This document shows, piece by piece, positions 12,875 to 25,170 of a DNA stretch of 64,000 bases. Below the pieces are notes generated by a model. That model saw nothing but the letters and a program-made list of their open reading frames with translations, was not told the origin of the DNA and did not search any database. The stretch is from assembly GCA_008508345.1 (NCBI GenBank), contig QNGE01001727.1:59622-123621 (forward strand), given 5' to 3'. Numbering within the stretch: position 1 is the first letter of the stretch; each line of letters starts with the position of its first letter. The position numbers and the translations under genes are program-made. Source of the stretch: Paragonimus westermani (lineage: Eukaryota; Platyhelminthes; Trematoda; Plagiorchiida; Troglotrematidae).

Positions 12875-13288
12875 TGTTGGGAATGTTAAATACCCCAAAA
12901 ACTGCCCACTTAACCAGTAATGAAAACATTGCTTTTGTAAATTCGAATTCCTCTTTTTCGCGCCAATATTGCACCGTCATTCTCACTTCTCGCGCCGATT
13001 TACACATCGGATGCTAATTCGCTGGTTTGTGACCTAGGACGCTTTTCATGCGCTTCATTGAACATTGTTCACAAGGTCGCTTGACGAGGTGTAAATACGC
13101 AAGAGGTGCACTTGTAATTTGTCTTCGGACTGAGACAGTAAAAACTCACTTTCTGGAGACCAGTGTTTTTCCTTCGTAGTCTGCTTGGGAATCAGCTCTT
13201 AGGGATTACAACAGCGCATACAGTATTATTGCGTCGTAGGGATCGTTCCAACTCAACGGTCTTTGCTCGGCTGTTCCGCGTTACAACA
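12875..13288 (+). repeat. 3' LTR of the Ty3 element (414 bases)
   Basis: Starts TGTTGGGAATG right after the polypurine tract and ends TTACAACA, giving a TGTTG...CAACA terminal inverted pair. The ends are inferred from these hallmarks, since no second LTR was found for comparison. Confidence 0.65.
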
Positions 13289-13929
13289 GTTCCCATTGAT
13301 GGGACAGACTGAGTTAAGTCTTGAGTGACTTTCAGAGGCGAGAATGTTGAAAGGAGAGAAAATGTGATTATGTTAAACTGTGGTCATGTTTACTTCGTGT
13401 GTTAAACGATAACACAGAAGAAATAATTAACCAGCATACTTATATCTAGATTCGACTGAAGTCAATCGCCCAGTGGAGTGAGTTCAACCGATTAGTGTTA
13501 ATTCGCAATGTATTGCAAGCTGAAGTTTGCTGGGTTAGTGGGTTTGGTCTTTGGAGCTGAATACTTCAGATTGGGTAACTATGAGTGGTTTTAAGTCTAC
13601 ATATAAGCCAGCTCATTTCTGCGATCTGTTTACTACGAAAATGATCCGATCTGATAAGGTGTCTTTCAAAATTTTGTGTCAAAGCGTATGTCTTCGTACT
13701 TGCTCAGTAGTCTGATAACGCAGAAGAAATATTGACTTACGTACAAAGCTTTCCAGTTGTTCGCAGCATGTGAACTTAAAATCGTGCACACTAGTGTTGA
13801 CTTTTCTTTTATCAATGGTAGCATCTTACATGATGAATGGGGATAATTTTATTAAAAGAACCATAAAACACGAAATTATTTTCTGTCTAGCAAACACTTT
13901 CTTGTATTGATCGTTCGCCATTCTAAGAC
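13289..13929. other. No gene recognised
   Basis: AT-rich, short frames only; nothing recognised. Confidence 0.6.
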
Positions 13930-14170
13930 CACCCCCAAGATATTGGTAAACAGATTGGGAATAACACAACGTTTCGAGCAAGTTGTAATACTCAACGTTT
14001 CAACCACCTCGGGTGGCCTTCCCGAAGTGGTTGAAACGTAGAGTATTACAACTTGCTCGAAACGTTGTGTTATTCCCAATCTGTTTATCAATAACATGTT
14101 AAACACGACGCCCAAACTATTCAACTTCATTCGTACTACATTTAGTGCGGATATCTTACACCCCCAAGAT
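13930..14170 (-). repeat. Fold-back repeat, copy A
   Basis: The arms around 13965-14010 and 14025-14090 are inverted copies (ending in CAGATTGGGAATAACACAAC / GTTGTGTTATTCCCAATCTG) with a short centre. The flank to 14170 is also shared, in reverse orientation, with 50470-50680. The minus strand of the centre carries GGCCACCCGAGGTGGTTGAAAC, a stem followed by GAAAC as in the hammerhead ribozyme core, but the CTGANGA box is degraded here. Confidence 0.85.
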
Positions 14171-15646
14171 AGTTTATTCATCTCAGTAACAGTCGCGTTT
14201 TAGAGGCAAAGACTGTTTGACAATACTTTCTCCCGTGATGTTCTATGGCAGGTCGAAACCACGGCGGTTATTTGGATTATGTGTCGGCAACTGGTGATAC
14301 GATCAGGCGGGTGGGCCATCTGATTTTCGTTGAAACAGCTCATAGGTCAGAGATGTGAAAATGTTGTACTATCTTACCACCAGGTTATAATCTTGGCGTT
14401 ATTGATAGTGAGTTCAATACTAAAAGCTAACTTATTATATTTGTGCACTTGTTACACAATTTCCCTCATAGAAGTATTTACACATGAATAGTGAAAATTC
14501 GGGTTTTGTTACCAATCAGTATTAAATAATTGACTGGCTTTGCGTTGAACGTGACTATGAGTACTGTTGGCAAAGTCAGATTAATAGAGCTTGATTTGCT
14601 AGAAGGCACATTAACTGTTAGCTCCAAGGGGTTCCCGATAAGCTCTATTTTAAACATGAGGGAAATCTTATTCGAATTCAGTAAACTAATGTTTGAAAAT
14701 TCCCGTAAGTGCTACACACAAGTTTTAAAATTAGTCAGAAGTTGAGGTTGCTATTTACAGCAGAGTTGTTGAGAACGCTCAAATTAACTTGCCTCATTTT
14801 TTAATGGAACACCACTTTAAGGTTCGGGTTTACCCAGGGTTCATGACGTTTCATCCTCATGTGTGCTGAAACATATCTCACACACGACGAACATTTACCA
14901 TTTAGAAATTCAATTTCTACCACGCTTCTCTAGTCCAACATAATTTCTGTGTTAGTTAATCAATGCATTGAAGCTGAGACGAACCGTGAACAGTTATATC
15001 CTGCCTCATTTCCTAAGTTGGTCAGAACCATTTCAACAAAGTATTATAAGTAGCAAGTATTTAGTAATTAGCGTACGCCAAAACCTTTCACTCAGTTTAG
15101 TTGCAAAGTTCTGCGTAAATCTGACAAAGTCTATGAATTTTAACCAGAGGACTTATTGCACCAAATATATGCAAATGTTAGAAGTTAATGGCAGCAACCA
15201 GCAGAGTATTTCCTGTGAGGTCTCTCAAATCAGCCATAGGTAGTTACAGACCGCTGAAAATGGCGCTGCGACAGTATTTTGTGCAAAACCTTTGAAGTGA
15301 TTCTGTTATCCCTGTTTAATTGTAATTTGTTACCACCAATGTCCTTCGTCGCGTGGACTTTTCGGATCACTTTCTATCGCGCTGCGTTGCATAAATTACG
15401 ACGTCACTGTTATAATCCGAAATAAATTTTAAAAAATCTTTAATTCCATTTTGGAATTCGTTCGTGCACTACCATAAGCAAAGTAGCCACTCTAAAAACA
15501 AGCATCCGAAAATTGGGTAAATTTTTAACTTACTGAAGATTAGTCGTGAATATGATTAATTTCTATTTGAACTTCAGCGAGCTTAACTCTGTTTGGTTGT
15601 CATCAATCCTGCAAAATTTTGAGGCGCCCGGGAGTTGTATTCCGAC
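14171..15646. other. No gene recognised
   Basis: Short, AT-rich frames (for example 14530-14745 and 14968-15243 on plus) without recognisable domains. One 24-base stretch at 14384-14407 has micro-exon-like borders but is isolated. Confidence 0.5.
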
Positions 15647-15703
15647 CAAGACGCACCACGGACTCCAATGAATGCTACTCAGAAGCACTATAGGCTCATC
15701 AGC
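15647..15703 (+). repeat. 57-base sequence identical to 8914-8970
   Basis: Exact match to the 8.9 kb copy, same orientation. Here it lies about 550 bases upstream of the R2-like relic. Confidence 0.9.
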
Positions 15704-16249
15704 ACACTAAACAGTCAGCTTCATTTGAGTTTTCCCTTCCGACTCATTCTTGTTCCATCAGTTGTTTCTGTTGGTTGTGTTTCGCCTTCTGATTACTGTC
15801 CCGTTTTCGGGCGCACTTTTTTCTAAAGGTTTTAATCATATGGATGCTGGTGTCTTTGTCATGTCTTCCGATATCTCCTTGCTATCTGAATTTTATCTAA
15901 TTAATTTGTGTCGCCTCCTTATCACGCCTTGTCTGAAATTCAATTGCCACTCCTCTTTCAACACAATGAGACCGCTCACCGTATTTCAGTGGTCGTAGAT
16001 TGCTTTGAGAAGCCAGTGACTGATTCTACTCTCGTTTTTAACTACTTTTTCGTTCGAATCTCTACACCGTGATGTGCCCTGTCTACTCCATGCGTTTCTC
16101 CGGACCCAATCACTGCTTCTTCCAGCCGGTATGCGATCTTCACTGACATGTTATAGGCTTTGGTTTTTATCTCGCTTTTGGTGCTTCTCCACCTCTAACA
16201 CAATACATTGCTGATTCTTATCGGAACGCTTCCGCAGTGGCCGAAGTCT

Positions 16250-17640
16250 TCCTCGTTCGGTCCCAGTGTGATTTTCTTCAGGGTGACTCACTGTCGCTGC
16301 AGCTATTCATTATAGCAATGAAAGAGGTATTGGCTCCCTGTCGAATGGAGCTCTGCTACCAGTTCTTGATACATTAGTCAGAGATTTCAACTAAGCTCAC
16401 GATCTGATTCTCCAAATCAAGAATCTGACGCGACTCTCCAAGAAGCTTGCGGTCGCAGCTAGTGCTACGAAACTATCCGAAATGAAAATCAATGCATGAA
16501 TGGCCAAACTCATGATCATCTGTGGTGGTCATGAACAAAGTGGAGTTATATAGCCGACGATTCCATTAATTCTGGTACGGACATTATCAACTTATTAAGC
16601 AAGATGACCTATCTCAGTAAGCCGTTCACCTGAAAATGTTAAGCTCTCACTAGTCACTGAATATAGCTTCTTACGATGCTAAGTGGAACAACCAAAACGC
16701 CGTTGAGTCCGTATCAGCGCCTTTATTTTCTGAGACAGAATCTGATTCCCAAAATGAAACACTCGCTATCTTTGGACCGAGTCCAACGAAACACGCTCAA
16801 AACGATTGACTCTACACTTCGCCAGTTTGTTCGGCAGTGGTTTCGCCTCCCCAACATCACACCAACCATCTACAACCACACAAAAACTGACTAGGGTAGT
16901 CTGAACATTTCAAGTTTGTCCACCACTATTCTTATCTCGCACAAATTACGAGTAAAGAAACTGCTCTCCCGTCAACGTTCAGTTCCGAGGAACATGGCCA
17001 AAGATGATTCGTTTGCCTCTAACACGAGAGACATCAATGGTCAGATAGTCGTTCAGGGTGTCGAAATGACGAGCTGAGAGGAGCTTCATGCAGCATGGAT
17101 GGGTGGACGTTATTACACACTAGACGGCCATGGTCAAATTTCTAGCTTTCTATCGTGCATTTGTTGGCTGTTGAATCCAGACCGCATTTCCCCCAGGATC
17201 TTTGTTCGTGCCTTACAACTCCAGTGAGGTCTTCAAGGGCGAAGGTTCGTGATTCTGGGGGAGGTCGAAGTGAGCGCATTTCTCCGTCATGGCAATCGTG
17301 GTAACCAGAAAGCCTCGCCCATATTCTCCACTTGTGCTGAATCACTCACGATGTGCGTGTTGCTTGCCACAACCTTGTAGAAAAAGACGTGGCGGAAGGA
17401 CTGTGCAATGTGGACTACACAGTCTTCGAGGAACTTCGAGCACCAACGTTTAGCACGCTCATGAAACCCAGCATTATCGCGGTCCATGACGGCGTTGGTG
17501 TGGTGCTAGACGCCAGTATTTAGACGAATACTGAAGCCGATGTGCCGGGATGAAAAAGGTTATGAAGTACGAAACCGATTATAATATTTCGGCCAATCAG
17601 TTGGCCGTCCATACTATGGGCTGTAATGTAGATCCTCTTC
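16250..17640 (+). pseudogene. R2-like non-LTR retrotransposon relic (RT end and C-terminal endonuclease)
   Basis: Pieces in changing plus frames follow R2 order. Near 16270-16330 is LQGDSLSLQLFIIAMKEVL (the QGDPLSP box). Near 16395 is a DDL-like catalytic relic followed by KLSEMKIN (the GLKIN region). 16676-16894 reads PLSPYQRLYFLRQNLIPK...LRQFVRQWFRLP, the thumb segment. 17160-17400 resembles the R2 zinc-binding region, and around 17455-17520 is KPSIIAVHDGVGVVLDASI, recalling the KPD active-site region of the restriction-like endonuclease, with D replaced by S. Many stops; dead. Confidence 0.75.
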
Positions 17641-19599
17641 TCATTCACCTGTGACGATCACTTTTCATGGTATCATGTGTCCTTCTACTAGCAATGCTAT
17701 TCGTCAACTGGAACTGCCCTCCAACGCAGCCAATGATGTTCTTGATTTCCCGCGAACATACGTCACATTTTTGCGGGAAAACTAGCGCTGATTGATTCTA
17801 CCTTTTGATCGTTGTTTAATCATGAAGGACGTTTTTTTCTTCCTTGCCCACACCTCTAAGGAAACATATTGCAAACTAACGTACACATTAGCTGGGTTAG
17901 CATCAAGTAAGCATATGCAGTACTGAAGGTAGCGAGTCTAATCGCACCATCACATATGGAGATTTACTGTGCAGTAGGTTGTTCTTGAGAGACTTGACCC
18001 GAGAGATGGCTATCTGTCTGAAATAAAAACCCTGCCCATCGAGTTCACTCACTTAGGTATTCCAAAATACAATACTATCAGATGAACGTTAGTTTCTTAG
18101 AAAATTTCCATTTGACATGTACTTCGGTAGTGTCCTAATAGCATGTTTTGATGGGAGTCGTCGCTGTATATCAATGTCTTAGCTGGAACCACTGTACAAA
18201 ACATTGTTGTGTAATCACAGTCTTCAGCCGTTTCACCCACTTTACTCATGGACTCCCTAATCCGATCGGCCCCTTTTGGTCACCACCCAAGCAGTTAAGC
18301 ACCAGATGGGTTGCTTCAACTCGACTGCCTTTTGTATTAACATGCGTCCGTTGTGTACCAACCCTGATATGATGCTTATGTATGTGTTCAGTACCAGCTG
18401 CTGTTTTGCTCTTCATTCCTGCTGTGTGTACGCCATTAACAAGATATGATGCCCAGTTTAACCAGATTATACATGAGATTATTCGCTAATCACAGCTCTG
18501 TCAATCTGATACAACTGCTTTCCACTTCTAGTTGTGTACCATTACAATGGTATTCAGTGGCAATTTGTTTTTAACTATTCTTGTAAGAAGGACATTTCGT
18601 TAGTTTGATAACCGTGTGTGAACATGTGCAAGCACGTTTATATCCATGGTGTAATAAGATCTAAGAAGCTTGATTTATAGAGCAGAAACTGATCTCCGCC
18701 ATGAGACTACATAGCCACGAATTATGTTACTGAGTTTCATGCGTATCCAACACACAGCGTGCTCATCAAACAGTTCTGATTAATTAAAATTTACTTGTTG
18801 CAGACAACCCAGCATACTTTATTCACTGCTGATTGTGTATTCGTCAATAATTTAAAATATTTTTTGGTTAACTAATTTTCTTCTGGCGACTGGACTTCCT
18901 CAAACACTTAGCACACTGCGGTCAGTCATTTTAGTTAGTACAGAGGCCTGGAGTTAGGAAGAGTTTAAAGATGAAGAAATCTGCGCACCGAATTTGAAAC
19001 CATTTTGTCAGGACCAGTAGGCTGGGGATTGTGATAGCCTTGCTCACAGGTTTAATCAACAGAGAGTGGTTATCACTTGTAAACCTTCGTGGTGCGCGAA
19101 ATCTAATCTGACTTCACCGGAATATGTATGGTCTGTTAGAAACTTCACTGGCACATAACTTTATATCACTAGTGCGAGTGACTGTTTCCTATCCTGTTCA
19201 CTTATCAGTAGCAGACGTATGGTTGATGCTATGAGAAGATTGTCCTCGAAATGATATTTGCAAATCGCAACTATTGATAATTTCCATTTTTCGATTTCAA
19301 TTTTGATGTCATTAAATTTTCTGATCTTCTGAGTCGAGTTATTCTTTCACGGAAGTCAACTTAGCTGAGGACGGTACATGCGAAATGCTATCACAGTGAT
19401 CGTATGTGTTAATCTGCTTCACAACCCTTCAGCCACATACGGTGAATAACGTTTGAGTAAACTCCGCGCTCTGTCACAGTGATCGTGTTTTTTAATTACT
19501 TTTGACATAAATGTCATTTGTGGAAACAGTTATCAATGGTAATTATCACTGGGTTTTTGTGATCTCGTAAATTATGTTTCGATCCTCTGTCCAACTAAA
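17641..19599. other. No gene recognised
   Basis: About 2 kb of AT-rich sequence with only short frames; nothing recognised. Confidence 0.5.
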
Positions 19600-19794
19600 G
19601 ATGACACAAATAAATTAATAAACTTGGAACACTGAGTTCCCTATAACCACTTCATCAGAGCAGAAAGAAGACATATATTGCGATATGGTAACATTTTGTT
19701 TACTCTCATCAGTCGCAAACGTAAAACATGCCAACAAATATTTAACGAAACACAGGGACTAGACACATATACAAGCACACCACTTATTATGTAA

Positions 19795-20151
19795 TCATGA
19801 CCAAGGCAACTCGACCGGTTGTTTTAACCACTCCGGTGCACGTAACGTCGGTTGATAAGCTCGAATGAGCATCGCTTCGCAGAAAGCTAGTAACTTCGGA
19901 TTTCGGTTGCGCAACAGTATCTTGAATGAGTTTACTGGATCAACTTGATCACCTGTTGTCATGAGGTGTTTAGCAATCGATGACGTTGGATTTCGAGTAG
20001 TCAATGCACCAAGTTGGGACTGGTGTTTCAACCACTTCGTGATGTGTTCAGCGACTCGCTGTGCTAGTTGTCGGTCTGTTCTGTCTATGTAAACGTCACT
20101 GCAACTGCAAGTGAACTGGTACACAACATGGGAGACAGAACAGTTTGACAA
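19795..20151 (-). pseudogene. Penelope GIY-YIG endonuclease domain, frame-shifted from the RT
   Basis: 118 codons. VVYQFTCSCSDVYIDRTDRQLAQRVAEH matches the Penelope endonuclease start: a VVY (GIY equivalent), the paired cysteines, YID in place of YIG, and the conserved Arg...Glu-His. A later FCEAMLIRAYQPTL carries the metal-binding Glu region. It nicks target DNA in active elements. Here it is one frame away from the RT (overlap 20085-20151), so a single-base shift separates the halves, and the Gly-to-Asp change may also impair it. Confidence 0.85.
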
Positions 20152-21572
20152 ACTACTTTGCGTTTGCGGAGAACTGGTCCACTAGAGGTATGAAATAAGC
20201 GCAACTGCGCAGCCGCATACGTTCGAGCCAGGGCAGATTTTAATTTGTGCTTTATGTCATTGGATAGATGATCACCCTTGAATGGCAAGAATAGGCAAAC
20301 ATCCTTCTTTTGAACCGTCAGTACAGGCTCAGAGCTCTTCTTCACCGTATTATGTGCATCAATGAATTTGTCGGGATATCCATTTGTTAGTAAAGTTCGC
20401 CTCAACAACTCCTGTTCTGTCTTCAGAGTGTCCGGAGTACAAATACGTTTGGCTCTCTGAAACAGTGTCTTAACTAAACCCCGTTTGTATGCAATAGGAG
20501 CAAAACTTGAAAACTGCATATATTGACCACCCCAAGTTGCTTTGCGGTGAACTGAGCGTTGTAACGTACCATCCGCGCGTCTAGTAATAAGTACATCCAA
20601 AAAAGGTAAACTATTGTTCGATTCCACTTCGTGAGATAAAGATAGGTTTGGGTGAATATTATTGAGAAAGTTAAAGAACAAGTCAAAATGAATAGCGTCA
20701 GTAAAAATTAAAATATCATCAACGTATCTTTTGTACAATAACGAATCGGCTATATAATCCGGGACTCGCCGCTCAATCATTCCTAAGAAGATATCTGCTA
20801 GTGTTGGGCCCAACGGACTACCCATGGCAACACCGTCTATCTGTTTGTATGCAAGTCCCTCAAAATCGAAACGAACATTTTCTGTGCATAACAAAATGAG
20901 ATCTTTAAGGTATTCAAGTGGAACACCTATATCACAGTTCTGACTCGAGATAAAATCACATAAAAAATCAACTGTCTCACGAAGGGGAACATTTGTAAAA
21001 AGGGAATCAACATCCATGGAATACATTAATTGGGTACTCACCGAAGTGTTTTCTAAGATTTCAACTAATTCGAAAGAATCCTTCAAGCAATGTGGGGATA
21101 AGACTTTACGGATGGGATCCAAAATGTCCACTAGCCAGCGAGCCACTTTATGATACGCGGAATTGTTCATGCATAAAATTGGACGTAGAGGTGTACCATC
21201 TTTTTGCACTGTTGGAGCACCTCTCAATCGGGGTGTTTCCGTGTCGATTGGTTTCAGCTGTCTATACTGAGCCTCAGATATGTGTCCATGTAACAGCAAT
21301 ATCTGAAGTTGTCTCGCCACTTGTTTTTCCACCAATATGTTATTTTCCGATGTCCGGTCTACTTTGAACTTCCTCTGATCCTCCAAAATGATATTCATTT
21401 TCCTTAAATATTCGTCACTGATCATGACGACCACACCAGAACCTTTATCCGGTTTAAGGAATAACAAATGCTGCATCTCTCTTAGTTCCTTCATGGCCAG
21501 ACAGTTTTCATGCTTTAGACAGCACTGTTGACGAATGGGCGCCGACAAATATTTGATGTACATAACTGGCAT
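20085..21572 (-). pseudogene. Penelope-like reverse transcriptase, 495 codons open
   Basis: Copies element RNA into DNA at a nicked target. In order: MQHLLFLKPDKGSGVVV near the start (fingers), RPILCMNNSAYHKVARWL, YSMDVDSLFTNVPL with the first catalytic Asp, QIDGVAMGSPLGPTLADIF, the YKRYVDDILIF catalytic box, then NSLPFLDVLITRR and GGQYMQFSSFAP. These are hallmarks of Penelope RTs, which resemble telomerase more than LTR enzymes. The whole RT core is open and all catalytic residues are present, so the copy is young; the N-terminal extension is lost and the frame shifts before the endonuclease. The first ATG lies in the inverted flank and is not the native start. Confidence 0.9.
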
Positions 21573-21660
21573 GTTTTACGTTTGCGACTGATGAGAATAA
21601 ATGAAATGATAACATATCGTAATATATGTCTTCTTTCTGCTGTGATGAAATTAATAAACG

Positions 21661-22805
21661 TCACTGATGTAGACGCATCACTGCATACACTGAATGTTTA
21701 CATTCTACTCATGTTTGGAAAAGTGTACACTTGCCTTTCACTAGTTGCGTTCTCAGCAGTGATGAGCACACTTTCCTGGTCTGTTAGATATTTGACGATT
21801 ATTAGTCAAGTTATGCTATGGTTTTGCACAAGCTGGACAAAGAATCAGATTCTTTGGTCTGATGGCGATGGTTTCTGATGATATCACTTGTGTCATTCGT
21901 TCTCCTTCGTCCTGGAAGGGTTACTTACCAGTGTTGGTTCCCTAACAGCTGATATTTTTCGTCCTCCGTTGATTCCAAACATCGTCCTTTATTCTCATTG
22001 GCATGACTGTTGGTCTCCGCTTTCAGGAATACATTATTTGATGGTTCATTACTGTTTACGATATTGACACCATGAAGGGTATTCATTTGGACATACTTTG
22101 ACCCATGATTCACTCCGAAACAATAGCCACTGTGTTATTCCTAACAAAACAAAATCAACAGTGTTTCAAGACTACGACGTGTTTTTAAGTTTTCTGAACA
22201 CTGATAGAATGAACTGGTCAGCTTTCAGTTAACATTGTTTCATTTGTTACTTATGATGGTTTCTGGTCAATGTGATTCGTTCCGCTCCAGAACATCAGGT
22301 CTATGAATTCATCGCTTCAACTTTCATTCATCATGTGCACGCATTTCTCTCGATGCTAAATCCACAGGGTTCTCTGATATTTCAACATATCTCCACTTTT
22401 CAGAAGGTTAGCACCACTGTACCACTGACAGTCTAATTGTTATAAATTTGGTAAACCGCTTGTTTGTAGGACGGATCAGCTACAAGACCACCATCGAATC
22501 CACCAAAAATCCACCAGACTCCTTATCGTTTTACTGATATACGACTATAGCACTAGTTTACCCGGAAGAATTACACGGACATCAAATTCCATGGAATAAC
22601 AAACGGAGGCTACAGCGGACAGTGGGTTTCTCCAGGTAGATTCGATATCGGCCTTCGTCTCGTGAACAACAGTATAACCACTGTGGACGTTCCACGCTAC
22701 ACCTAGATTTGGTTACATATAACACGACTGCAAGTAATGGTGGGCGCAGTTGTTAGAATCGGGATCAGTCGGTTAAACGAGCAATGCTCGACTGTCGTTG
22801 TTCAT
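21661..22805. other. No gene recognised
   Basis: One minus-strand frame, 21925-22113, ends beside a good donor (GTAAGT reading from 21928 downward) and has a protein-like composition (KAETNSHANENKGRCLESTEDEKY), so a host exon is possible but unsupported. Nothing else was recognised. Confidence 0.35.
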
Positions 22806-23330
22806 CTAATTCGTTAAATTAAACCCGCCTTTAGACGCGATCACTATAAAGTGGGTGACTAGAATCTGAACTACTCTTACTGAGTCGCAACTACACAAGC
22901 ATTCATCAACGTGAAAACCCACCTTCATAACAGGTAATGTGGAATGTGGAAATTCATCGGCGCAATCTTCTGTCTTACGGCTGAGTGCAAAACAGGCACA
23001 TCTGAGAAAGGCAGTCCCAAATGGATAAGCTGTCTTGTCCAATACGGCCAGTTCTAGATGAAACTCTCCATCAGGACACCACAAAAGTCGTGAACCGTCC
23101 TTGTCCTTCGCAAGCATTTTGAATTGATGGAAAATGGCTTCCAATTCAACCACCATTGCAATACGTCCCACCTCGAAACTCATTAAAACAGAGACAAAAC
23201 TATAGGGAAATAAGGGTCCTTTCCACAGTTGTTGACCGAAGGATGCACACTGATGAATGAATATTGTGTTCAGACTATCTTTCATCTGCACTGATAGTCT
23301 ATTCAGTGTATCTCCGTCTTTTGCTGTCAC
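22806..23330 (-). pseudogene. BEL/Pao-type reverse transcriptase fragment
   Basis: 174 codons open. VELEAIFHQFKMLAKDKDGSRLLWCPDGE resembles the BEL/Pao catalytic A-box region (D/E-x-EAMFHQV...RFLW...), AFLRCACFALSRKTED fits the following helix, and GFHVDECLCSCDSVR stands where YVDDCL is expected, with Asp changed to Glu. It ends in ASKGGFNLTN, the usual RT end of this class. Only the central RT is preserved; the catalytic change marks it as dead. Confidence 0.75.
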
Positions 23331-23394
23331 TATTGGCTCAGCAACTAATCCAGTGATGTGAATTCAAGCTCTTAAGTGCGGGCTATCCAACCTA

Positions 23395-23650
23395 GTGTTA
23401 CGCGATTTCATGGCGTCTCCGAAATCTTCTTCAGGCTCCAATACAGTGGAAAATTCTATGGTTTCCTTGGCTTCACCGTGGCATTAGTGAATCAAATAGG
23501 ATGATCGAGTCTCAACATCTTGAACGGCTTTCAACACATTATACAGAAAACCGTGAATAAACGACCCGTTTCCCATTGGATCCCCACGGAATTCAATCCT
23601 ATACTCTTTTGGGAGAGTTGATAGAGAAATAAAAGCACGAATAAAGTTGT
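23395..23650 (-). pseudogene. BEL/Pao Gag-like fragment
   Basis: Minus-strand translation gives LPKEYRIEFRGDPMGNGSFIHGF, then a stop, then CHGEAKETIEF and EEDFGDAMKSR. This is the pattern F-x-GDP-x-x-W...L-GEA...A of BEL/Pao Gag proteins. Lies just upstream (in minus sense) of the RT fragment, with protease and intervening parts lost. Confidence 0.55.
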
Positions 23651-25170
23651 GCGCCTCTCCAGGTCACTCGCGCGTGCTCGTGATAGCAATCAATCCCATC
23701 AGCTACGTCGCAGTCCACTGCCGTACCAGTGTGCCACCGAGTTTCCATCCAGAGTTTTTGTCACAGAAACGTCAAGAGCTTAAAAATCGGCATAGGAGCC
23801 AGTAGTATCGTTCTGCTTTCTCAACTGGCCATCGAGCACATGCATTCCTACATATCTGTCACCTTGACACTGTGATGCGGATCTCAAGGTAAATTACTTT
23901 GACTCTTTCGTGTACAGTTCAGCTGCTGATCGCTTACGAGTTAATAGAGTTCCGTCATCGTCTCTGTCTGGAACAAGGCCAACAGAATTCCCTTCGTTAT
24001 CTTCGATCATCTCGCGTGAACCACTATTCGACTTACGTTAGGTCGACTGAGTAGCCATATTTCAAGTTCTAGTGACTTACGTTGTTGGATTGGTACAGCT
24101 TTTACATTCCGAATGTCTCCTTTCGCCCGGCTGCACTGATATAAGTTGTCCTCACGGATCACTTCACCAATGTTGTAGTGTGTAACATTTTCTCAAATTC
24201 AAAGTTCACACAATTAAACTTCTACCCAGTTCACACCGTTTAAGATGCACAGCACCGAGATAAAACAGAAAATTCCTACATCAATGTGCGTCGTTCAAAG
24301 AGCAAATAATCACAGGTATACATAATTTCCCTATAAGAATGTTAAGACCTGTTGCAGTTCGGAAAATATTTAAGGTCGTCCAGACAGATTCTTGCTGACT
24401 CGTGCGTTGCTCATCCAAAGTCCATTTTCCAGTGTTTCCAATGGTTCCTGTAATCCAGAACTCGAGGCCAGCTGAAATGACGTTCAGTTCGCTCCATTGG
24501 CCCTTCGTTGTTCACGTTAATTCGCCACATGGGTTGTTAATAGAACGAAGTTATAATACGGCCAAATTAAAGGTTACTTCCAAGTGGCTTTTCCGACAAT
24601 AAGACTAATGCAGTTCGAAAAATTCACTCTTGAGCTTCCCCACTGACTTTTCTGAAAAATACACTTATGCTATACCACGGGGTCATCGAGACAATTCGGG
24701 ATTGCAGTTAGCTTTTGTCTAATGTTAATTTCAACGTGATCAATGAGATGACCTTAATCAAAGGAAATTCACTGTTGTGTTCCCCGGAGCTAGGTAGACT
24801 GTGGACTAAGGTGTCCGTCACAAAGATGTTATGAGGACCACATAAGGTACACAAATTTCATTTTAGAACAGACACACTGACGCGAACGTCGTCTCACTAT
24901 AAGCCGTGAAATCGAAGAGACGTAAACACTACTACAATGAACCACAATGATCGTGTGATAACTTGTTGGAACATATGCCTTAGCAACGATTACACGGTGG
25001 TGATCAAAATATTCGTAACAAAGAGAATTCCTAAACAAGTTTGATCTACTGTGGGGATTTCTTAGGATTTCTATTTACACAGTAATATAAATATAAGAGA
25101 AAATCGTGTGAAAAAGTCAGGCCTACACCTCAGATTTCGAAAAGGATGACACAATTTTTGGCCTTCTCAA
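23651..25170. other. No gene recognised
   Basis: Short frames only. Possibly further BEL/Pao debris at the low end. Confidence 0.4.

Larger units (their letters stand above)
9120..13288 (+). mobile_element. Decayed Ty3/gypsy LTR retrotransposon
   Basis: Order on the plus strand is nucleocapsid zinc knuckle, protease, reverse transcriptase with YLDD, RNase H, integrase core, purine-rich tract and 3' LTR, which is the Ty3 order (RT-RNase H before integrase). The reading frame is broken several times, so it is dead. I find no matching 5' LTR upstream, so the 5' end is truncated or too diverged. The left boundary given is approximate. Confidence 0.85.
19600..21660 (-). mobile_element. Penelope-like retroelement with inverted flanks
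   Basis: Minus-strand order: reverse transcriptase (21572-20085) then GIY-YIG type endonuclease (20151-19795). Sequence just 3' of the endonuclease (about 19659-19731) returns in opposite orientation beside the RT start (about 21570-21643), sharing ACGTTTGCGACTGATGAG and ATATATGTCTTCTTTCTGCT. The normal N-terminal part of the protein is missing and its place is taken by this inverted copy. This fits the 5'-truncated, partly inverted insertions seen for this class. Confidence 0.85.

Noticed and set aside
14384..14407. 24-base micro-exon-like unit (CCACCAG ... GTGAGT), open in phase 1
   Set aside because: No companions within several kilobases; such single hits are expected by chance.
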